6,885 nucleotides of DNA from Candidatus Brocadiaceae bacterium (GTDB taxonomy: Bacteria; Planctomycetota; MHYJ01; JACQXL01; CAKKQI01): positions 1 through 6,885 of the forward strand of contig CAKKQI010000463.1 of NCBI GenBank assembly GCA_919901895.1. The letters are read 5' to 3'. Below are positions 1 through 4,141 of the stretch, piece after piece (the first letter of the stretch is position 1; every line of letters starts with the position of its first letter). The position numbers were made by a program, and so were the translations under genes. The notes below the pieces were generated by a model. The model made no database searches. It was given only the letters and a program-made list of their open reading frames with translations, and was not told the DNA's origin.

Positions 1-147
1 ACTTATATCGGAAACGGCCCAAACTTTATGGTTAAAGCTATCGCTGAAGAATCCCGGATAAAAATGCCGTCATTCTTCGGATATATGGTGTATTCCATCT
101 TGGTTCTTATTCCGATTTTTATCCTGACTACGATTGTATTCTTCTAA
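1..147 (+). CDS. C-terminal end of a sodium:proton antiporter / citrate-transporter-like membrane protein (partial)
   Basis: The frame is open from base 1 and stops at TAA 145-147, leaving 48 residues; the start is outside the window. The fragment opens with [17 protein letters not shown], followed by KMPSFFGYM and a final hydrophobic helix (about residues 29-48) ending in TIVFF. The combination of an [12 protein letters not shown] loop, the MPSFFGYM stretch and a last membrane helix is what I recall from the extreme C-terminus of the ion-transporter superfamily proteins annotated as sodium:proton antiporters or citrate-type transporters. Proteins of this type move Na+ and H+, or an anion, across the inner membrane. 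The substrate cannot be judged from 48 residues. The gene converges on the diguanylate cyclase gene, with a perfect palindrome starting directly after its stop codon. Confidence 0.75.
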   Translation, partial: TYIGNGPNFMVKAIAEESRIKMPSFFGYMVYSILVLIPIFILTTIVFF

Positions 148-178
148 ATATGCAAAATGACAGTGTCATTTTGCATAT
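148..178. terminator. Perfect 31-bp palindrome between convergent genes, probable bidirectional terminator
   Basis: The two 15-bp arms (ATATGCAAAATGACA and its exact reverse complement) flank a single central G. The core is GC-containing, with an A-run before it and a T-run after it on either strand, the layout of a bidirectional intrinsic terminator. It begins immediately after the transporter stop (145-147) and includes the last four codons and stop (TGA, 166-168) of the minus-strand GGDEF gene. A real RNA hairpin would need to open a few central pairs to make a loop. The stem is short and AT-rich, so a protein-binding operator or a repeat element is also possible. Confidence 0.6.
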
Positions 179-1515
179 ACGCACACTTTATTCCGGCCGG
201 TTTGTTTGGCCTGATACAACGCCTGATCGGCCTGCTGAATCAGTTCTTTGATATCAATCATCTCTTTTTTATATTCGGCGGCGCCAAGACTTGCGGTGAC
301 TTCAATAAATTTGGGTTGCTCATCATCAGTTGATTCGTTTCCATGACCGGTTCCGTTAACGGCCGGAGCGTTAAATTTCTGTCCGGCAATTTTTTTACGT
401 AATCGTTCGGCCAAATTCGTTGCCCCAGCCAGCGGGGTATTCGGTAAAATTATGGCTAATTCCTCACCGCCGTAACGATAAGCCGAAGATGTAGCCCGAA
501 TACTTTTTTCAATCAATCGGGCAACTTCTTTTAAAACTACGTCGCCGGTTAGATGACCGTAAGTATCATTGATAGATTTAAAATGGTCAAGATCCAGCAT
601 AATCAGGGAAAGCGGTTGGTTATGGCGCCGGGCAATTTCAAAGCAAGTGTGTAATTGCGTCAGGAAATGACGTTTGGAAAAAAGATTGGTTAGACCGTCC
701 GTAATCGTTCGCTGGTAAAGGTCCGGCGTTTTAATGGCTAACGCCAGAATTTTATTGAATTCCTGGAAAATTGATTGCAATAATCGGATCTGTTTAGTTT
801 TTTCCTGCGATGAACCTTCCAGAACGGTTTTAATTTTAAGAACACCGATGACTTCCCGGTTTGCCACCAGCGGGCAGGTCAGGTCTAATTCATCCTCCTC
901 GGTTAAAAATAAGATCCGGTTATGCTCGGCTGATTCTTTAACATTTTTGGAATCGTAGGGAACGGTGCGGAAATCCGATTCAAAATAAGTTTTATCGCCT
1001 TTACGCTGGGCTAAGGGGAAGAGGGTGTTATTTTTCAATTCACCCGGCGCTGAGACCGAAAATATCATTATTTCATCCGTATGAGTCTGGGTGGCCGTAG
1101 TATGCGGTGCGTGTAATGAATTAAGCAAATGAGCCGTGACTTCGAGCGTTTTTTTCAGGATGGTTTCAAAATCAACATCCTGGTTAAGAATCAGACTGAT
1201 TTCCCGCGTGGCGGAAAGGAGTTCTATTTTATTTTGGAGTTCCTGGTTCTGGGTTCTTGATTCCTGGGTGATATTTTCTGTTGCTTTAGTTTTAGTTTTT
1301 AATTTTTTATTTTCCCAGATAACCAGGGCGAGCAGAGCGGCTAAGAGAATGGCGTAAACGGCGGTCAAGGCGGCCAGGGACGTTAAAATCGGTGGAAACG
1401 ATTTAAAAAAATGAGGGCTTTGATAAGTTTCCGAATAATGATAAATCGCGGCGAGGGCCAGCGTCGCGATTGGAATGGCGCCGACTAAAAAGATAAAAAG
1501 TAGTTTTTTAACCAT
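166..1515 (-). CDS. Membrane-bound GAF-GGDEF diguanylate cyclase
   Basis: This 449-residue protein is predicted to make the second messenger c-di-GMP from two GTP at the inner membrane. Two hydrophobic helices (about residues 5-25 and 44-67) bracket a short periplasmic loop. A charged, coiled-coil-like linker (68-105) leads to a divergent GAF-type sensor domain (about 105-262), and a GGDEF domain fills 265-449. The catalytic domain looks intact: LDLDHFKSINDTYGH gives the metal and substrate ligands (D308, N316, D317), the active-site loop is GGEEL (349-353), and TASLGAA and ADQALYQAKQTGRNKV close the fold. The allosteric inhibitory RxxD site is altered to RATS (340-343). No EAL or HD-GYP domain is present. 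The ATG at 1515 follows the ComEA-like gene by 32 bp and has no clear Shine-Dalgarno sequence; the two are probably cotranscribed. The GAF ligand is unknown. Confidence 0.93.
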   Translation of the reverse strand: MVKKLLFIFLVGAIPIATLALAAIYHYSETYQSPHFFKSFPPILTSLAALTAVYAILLAALLALVIWENKKLKTKTKATENITQESRTQNQELQNKIELLSATREISLILNQDVDFETILKKTLEVTAHLLNSLHAPHTTATQTHTDEIMIFSVSAPGELKNNTLFPLAQRKGDKTYFESDFRTVPYDSKNVKESAEHNRILFLTEEDELDLTCPLVANREVIGVLKIKTVLEGSSQEKTKQIRLLQSIFQEFNKILALAIKTPDLYQRTITDGLTNLFSKRHFLTQLHTCFEIARRHNQPLSLIMLDLDHFKSINDTYGHLTGDVVLKEVARLIEKSIRATSSAYRYGGEELAIILPNTPLAGATNLAERLRKKIAGQKFNAPAVNGTGHGNESTDDEQPKFIEVTASLGAAEYKKEMIDIKELIQQADQALYQAKQTGRNKVCVYAK

Positions 1516-1547
1516 GCTTTTTGATTCAGTCTGAATAGCAGGTTTTG

Positions 1548-1877
1548 TTATGGTGGAGCCAAAGGCGCCACCTGTTTTTCTAATTTAGTTATCGTTTGTT
1601 GAGAAAGACCTACTTTCTTTAATTCATTTATGTCTTTAAATAAACCATATTTGGTGCGATGTTCAACTATTTTTTTAGCCCAGAAAGGTCCCAGGCCGGA
1701 TAGCAAATCAAGTTCTTGCCAACCGGCCCGGTTGATATCCAGCCGGAAGAAATCCGTCGGTTGCGTAAATAACCCGGGCGGTTCAGAACAACTTCCTATT
1801 ACCAGATGAATAAAGATGAGCAATTGCAGAAGTAATATTAGGATCAATAGGGTAATTTGTTCGTTTCTGGTGTACAT
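1548..1877 (-). CDS. Membrane-anchored helix-hairpin-helix (ComEA-family) protein
   Basis: This 109-residue protein has one N-terminal hydrophobic segment (about 8-28), a short linker, and a ComEA-type helix-hairpin-helix domain (about 46-103). The domain shows DINRAGWQELDLLSGLG, with the first hairpin at GLG 61-63, then AKKIVEHRTKYGLFKDINEL and a second hairpin region near KKVGLSQQTI. Such domains bind double-stranded DNA without sequence specificity. In ComEA the protein sits outside the cytoplasmic membrane and takes up transforming DNA. Many short HhH proteins carry the family name without proven competence, and no comEC, comF or pilus genes are visible here. The segment VIGSC ending at Cys30 fits a relaxed lipobox, so the protein might be a lipoprotein rather than a membrane-spanning one. 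The ATG at 1877 lacks an obvious ribosome binding site. The GGDEF gene follows 32 bp downstream. Confidence 0.85.
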   Translation of the reverse strand: MYTRNEQITLLILILLLQLLIFIHLVIGSCSEPPGLFTQPTDFFRLDINRAGWQELDLLSGLGPFWAKKIVEHRTKYGLFKDINELKKVGLSQQTITKLEKQVAPLAPP

Positions 1878-1904
1878 AAATTAATTGGTTAATGATGACA
1901 CTCT

Positions 1905-1951
1905 GTTTCCGCTTCCGTTCCGTTCCGTTCCCGTCCCGCCGGGGCGGAAAC
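1905..1951. repeat. Intergenic inverted repeat with pentanucleotide tandem array
   Basis: An 8-bp inverted repeat, GTTTCCGC (1905-1912) against GCGGAAAC (1944-1951), encloses a tandem run of TTCCG units (1913-1927, three exact copies, then degenerate TTCCCG and TCCCG copies to 1938). The inner GTCCCGCCGGGGCGG (1933-1947) is itself palindromic and matches 13 of 15 bases of a motif inside the large propeller gene (4486-4500). This lies in the leader region of the ComEA-like gene on the minus strand. It looks like a dispersed repeat rather than a promoter; I found no convincing promoter in this gap. Confidence 0.55.
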
Positions 1952-1995
1952 GCAATATCATGCCTGAGGCAGACCCGCCTCCGGAGGGAATTGCG
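1951..1995. repeat. Cluster of nested small palindromes upstream of the ComEA-like gene
   Basis: CGCAAT (1951-1956) and ATTGCG (1990-1995) form an outer inverted repeat. Inside it are two further palindromes, TGCCTGAGGCA (1961-1971) and CCTCCGGAGG (1978-1987). Together they could fold into a cruciform or a branched RNA in the minus-strand transcript between the reductase and ComEA-like genes. The arrangement suggests an extragenic palindromic repeat. No known riboswitch class is recognisable. The function, if any, is unknown. Confidence 0.5.
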
Positions 1996-2034
1996 TTGTC
2001 TACCTGATAATCTTATTTCTGTTCTCGTGCTAGC

Positions 2035-2062
2035 CAACGACCCCGCCGGGACGGGGTCGTTG
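2035..2062 (-). terminator. Strong 11-bp GC-rich hairpin downstream of the reductase gene
   Basis: CAACGACCCCG (2035-2045) pairs perfectly with CGGGGTCGTTG (2052-2062) around a 6-nt loop. It begins 8 bp beyond the stop codon of the minus-strand reductase gene. The stem is very stable, but the minus-strand transcript is not followed by a T-run (GCTAGCACG follows), so it is not a textbook intrinsic terminator. It may weaken read-through, protect the mRNA 3' end, or simply be another member of the palindromic repeat family in this gap. Confidence 0.5.
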
Positions 2063-2070
2063 ATTTGAAT

Positions 2071-3045
2071 TTATGAATAATGCGGATTTACCAGGTTCGG
2101 TGGTTTTTTACCGCCCAATCCGGCGATTAAGTTTTCGGCGGCTAGCCCGGCCATTTTATTTCTGGTTTCTGTCGTGGCACTGCCGAGGTGCGGCAGAAGA
2201 ACGACATTGTTTAATTTTAATAATCCCGGATGGATGGCCGGTTCGTGTTCATAGACGTCAAGTCCGGTTCCGGCGATAAATTTGTTTTTTAAAGCCCGGA
2301 CTAAAGCCGGCTCATCCACGACCGGTCCGCGAGCGGTATTGATTAAATAAGCAGATGGTTTCATTAATCTTAATTCTGCCGGTCCGATTAAATGCCTGGT
2401 TTGAGCGGTCAGCGGTGTGTGGATGGTAACAAAATCAGATTCTTTAAGCAGTTTTTGTAGACTGACCAATCTGGCGCCGGTGTTCTTTTCAAATTCTGTT
2501 TTCCGATGCCGGCTGTTATAAAGGAGTTTCATATTAAATCCCTTGGCTTTAAATCCGACGGCCTGGCCGATCCGTCCGGCGCCGATAATTCCCAGGGTTT
2601 TATGATGGATATCGCTGCCCAGGAGCCGGGTCGGTCCCCAGGTTTTGAATTTACCGGAGCGGACAAAACGGTCTGATTCAACAATCCGCCGGGCGCAGGC
2701 AAAAATTAAAGCCCAGGCTAATTCAGCCGTGGCATCGGTCAGGACATCAGGCGTATTGGTGACCATTATTTTCTTTTTCGTTGCGTAGGGCACATCAATA
2801 TTATCATATCCGACCGCGTAAGCAGAAATGATTTTTAATCGTTTGCCCGCATCAATGATTTCCTGATCAATTTTATCAGATAAAAGACAGAGCAATCCGT
2901 CCTGGTCTTTAATCCGGCGGAGCAGTTCCAGCCGCTGGACCGGTTTATCCTTAAGATTAAGGCTGATGGTCAAGCCGGCCTGTTTTAACCGATTGATTCC
3001 CGCCTCAGGAATTTTACGGGTGATATAAATTTGTTTTGGTGACAT
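2071..3045 (-). CDS. gyaR: D-isomer-specific 2-hydroxyacid dehydrogenase, glyoxylate/hydroxypyruvate reductase type
   Basis: The 324-residue length is normal for the family. These cytoplasmic enzymes reduce glyoxylate to glycolate, or hydroxypyruvate to D-glycerate, with NAD(P)H. The substrate-binding half shows AYAVGYDNIDV (75-85) and VTNTPDVLTDATAELAWAL (95-113). The Rossmann half has GIIGAGRIGQAV, with GxGxxG at 155-160. The catalytic triad is complete: Arg239 in NTARG, Glu268 in YEHEP and His286 in LLPHLGSAT. Its spacing matches what I remember of archaeal glyoxylate reductase. The residues NSRHRK (177-182), where the cofactor ribose is held, are basic and lack an acidic residue, suggesting NADPH preference. 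The start lies 14 bp after the nucleotidyltransferase stop, so the two are likely cotranscribed, though no functional link is evident. The ATG at 3045 has no good Shine-Dalgarno. Phosphoglycerate dehydrogenase is less likely because the C-terminal regulatory domain is missing. Confidence 0.93.
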   Translation of the reverse strand: MSPKQIYITRKIPEAGINRLKQAGLTISLNLKDKPVQRLELLRRIKDQDGLLCLLSDKIDQEIIDAGKRLKIISAYAVGYDNIDVPYATKKKIMVTNTPDVLTDATAELAWALIFACARRIVESDRFVRSGKFKTWGPTRLLGSDIHHKTLGIIGAGRIGQAVGFKAKGFNMKLLYNSRHRKTEFEKNTGARLVSLQKLLKESDFVTIHTPLTAQTRHLIGPAELRLMKPSAYLINTARGPVVDEPALVRALKNKFIAGTGLDVYEHEPAIHPGLLKLNNVVLLPHLGSATTETRNKMAGLAAENLIAGLGGKKPPNLVNPHYS

Positions 3046-3059
3046 CAGGGAATATTCTA

Positions 3060-3629
3060 TTAATAGCGATTAGGCGGTTGTAATTTAATAACATTTTCTA
3101 TGATATCAATAACTTTGAGTCGTTTTGCCCATTTGCGTAAGTAGATCAGATCCAATTGTCCTTCCTGTATTTCTAAAATTCCTTTAATATCGGTCAATTG
3201 CCGTTCTGATGGTGTCATGTGGTACCAGAGGAGTTTAGCCAGAATAAGGTCTTCCGGGCTGGGTAACCAAGCGGAAAGGCCAGGGATTATTTCGCCTCGT
3301 CTCCGATGGTTAAAAAAGTCACGATTAAATTCATCATCTTTCAATGGCCAAAAATCTACTTTTATTCCTATTGCGGGATGAATAACATTAAACATTATTT
3401 TATCATGGAGTGATTCAACAATTGATTGTTTATCAATATGAAAATCTTTTTCAAAAGTTTTGACCAGCGGTTCAATTTCTTTAGTAGTTAACCTAACGAT
3501 AATATCAAGGTCGTGGGTTAAACGTGGTAGGCCATAGTAATTACTGGCGATTGAACCGGTAATACAATAACGCAATGAAATTGTTTCCAGGCGCGTAATT
3601 ACATCCCGGATACAATCAGCCTGTTCCAC
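3060..3629 (-). CDS. MNT/AbiEii-like nucleotidyltransferase
   Basis: This 189-residue protein has the hallmarks of the minimal DNA polymerase beta-like nucleotidyltransferase fold. The Gly-Ser motif is in YCITGSIASNYYGLPRLTHD (GS at 25-26), the paired metal ligands are Asp40 and Asp42 in HDLDIIV, and a likely third carboxylate is Asp92 in IKVDFWP. The later segment LPSPEDLILAKLLWY (122-136) is typical of AbiEii-type and related proteins. Family members transfer a nucleotide to RNA or protein; several act as toxins or as antitoxins. The start is GTG at 3627-3629, supported by AAAGGA six bases upstream, and lies inside the end of the upstream small gene (14-bp overlap), indicating translational coupling. 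The substrate and biological role cannot be read from the sequence. Confidence 0.85.
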   Translation of the reverse strand: MEQADCIRDVITRLETISLRYCITGSIASNYYGLPRLTHDLDIIVRLTTKEIEPLVKTFEKDFHIDKQSIVESLHDKIMFNVIHPAIGIKVDFWPLKDDEFNRDFFNHRRRGEIIPGLSAWLPSPEDLILAKLLWYHMTPSERQLTDIKGILEIQEGQLDLIYLRKWAKRLKVIDIIENVIKLQPPNRY

Positions 3630-3882
3630 GATTCATCCTTTCTTTTAATTTATTCCGGAATTCTTCTTCGCTGAGATTAGGAAACATCTTCCGGATGCTG
3701 GCGGAAATAATTTGTTTTGCCAAATCATAGAGTTCGCAGCCGATTTGTAAGCGTTCGGCGCCGCTCATTCGCCGGTAAATCTCGATCTGTTTCCGGGCGC
3801 CGTCAAAGGCTACTCTGCGAAGTAGCGCTTCGTTACGTAGCAGGAGCCGATTCAGTTTTTTATGTCTGTTTTCTGATTTCAT
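3616..3882 (-). CDS. Small helical protein paired with the nucleotidyltransferase, function unknown
   Basis: This 88-residue, charged, soluble protein has no signal peptide or membrane segment. It has a basic N-terminus (about 1-33) and then a predicted helical core (35-83) containing IYRRMSGAERLQIGCELYDLAKQI and a final helix starting at PNLSEEEFRNKLKERM. From memory, small proteins with an RRMS-x-x-x-R-L-x-x-x-x-x-L core and a terminal P-x-L-S-E-E-E motif often sit directly upstream of nucleotidyltransferase genes in diverse bacteria. I know of no established function. The 14-bp overlap with the next gene supports a partner role, for example antitoxin or adaptor, but this is inference. The ATG at 3882 is only 10 nt from a good -10 box and has no Shine-Dalgarno sequence, so the message may be leaderless. 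It does not show the Rx4-6H motif of HEPN toxins. Confidence 0.75.
   Translation of the reverse strand: MKSENRHKKLNRLLLRNEALLRRVAFDGARKQIEIYRRMSGAERLQIGCELYDLAKQIISASIRKMFPNLSEEEFRNKLKERMNRGTG
3636..3641 (-). promoter_or_regulatory. Ribosome binding site that fixes the GTG start of the nucleotidyltransferase
   Basis: On the minus strand AAAGGA stands 6 nt before the GTG at 3627-3629. It is the only convincing Shine-Dalgarno sequence among the minus-strand genes here. It lies within the coding sequence of the preceding small gene, consistent with coupled translation. The nearby ATG (in GGATGAATC) belongs to the frame of the upstream gene and is not a start for this one. Confidence 0.7.
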
Positions 3883-3892
3883 TGTGTTGTTA

Positions 3893-3920
3893 ATTATAGC
3901 ACTTTAAACAGGTGATGCAA
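3893..3920 (-). promoter_or_regulatory. Sigma70-type promoter for the minus-strand gene cluster
   Basis: Read on the minus strand, TTGCAT (3915-3920) and a perfect TATAAT (3893-3898) are separated by 16 bp. The -10 box ends 10 nt before the ATG of the small gene, so transcription would begin about 2-4 nt before the start codon. This would drive the small gene and the overlapping nucleotidyltransferase, and probably the reductase that follows closely. Confidence 0.65.
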
Positions 3921-3961
3921 TATAAAATTTTCAGGCGGGGTGGATAATTCAAACTTTTCTC

Positions 3962-3990
3962 TTGTTTGGGGCGTATAATTAAGGTAGAAT
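3962..3990 (+). promoter_or_regulatory. Sigma70-type promoter reading toward the secreted propeller gene
   Basis: TTGTTT (3962-3967) and TAGAAT (3985-3990) are spaced by 17 bp. A second, perfect TATAAT lies at 3974-3979 but has only a poor -35 (AACTTT, 3952-3957). Either would place the start of transcription near 3986-3998, giving a leader of roughly 145-155 nt before the ATG at 4142. It is divergent from the promoter at 3893-3920. Confidence 0.5.
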
Positions 3991-4021
3991 ATTAAAACCC
4001 AATCCTAATATTAATTTTTCT

Positions 4022-4078
4022 GGTAGCGTTGGGCTTTATGTCCGACAATCAGAGCGGGACGTAAAGTCCCGCGCTACC
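4022..4078 (+). repeat. Long imperfect hairpin in the leader of the propeller gene
   Basis: Bases 4022-4043 pair with 4057-4078 over 22 positions with one mismatch (4030/4070) and three G-U wobbles. The outer seven pairs are GGTAGCG against CGCTACC. The loop is 13 nt. A competing local hairpin, GCGGGAC (4054-4060) with GTCCCGC (4066-4072), shares the right arm, so two alternative folds are possible. The element lies between the candidate promoter and the ATG. It could be a small mobile palindromic repeat, or a structure affecting expression of the gene downstream. There is no T-run after it, so a classical attenuator is not evident. Confidence 0.55.
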
Positions 4079-4141
4079 CAGATGAATATCGAGCGGTGTT
4101 ATTCGGATAGGTTCTAAATATCTTATTTGATTGGTGTGATT

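Noticed and set aside
734..1357. Two plus-strand frames (734-958 and 1136-1357) opposite the diguanylate cyclase
   Set aside because: They are antisense shadows of a gene with clear GAF and GGDEF domains; the translations resemble no family.
1783..2037. 84-codon minus-strand frame over the repeat-rich gap and the N-terminus of the ComEA-like gene
   Set aside because: It overlaps the well-supported HhH gene in another frame, and its arginine-rich sequence is mostly translated repeat with no recognisable domain.
2073..2279. 68-codon plus-strand frame opposite the reductase C-terminus
   Set aside because: It is antisense to a complete, conserved enzyme and shows no independent coding evidence.
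3883..4141. Riboswitch or tRNA in the divergent intergenic region
   Set aside because: Only promoters and one long hairpin are visible; there is no cloverleaf and no conserved core of a known riboswitch class.
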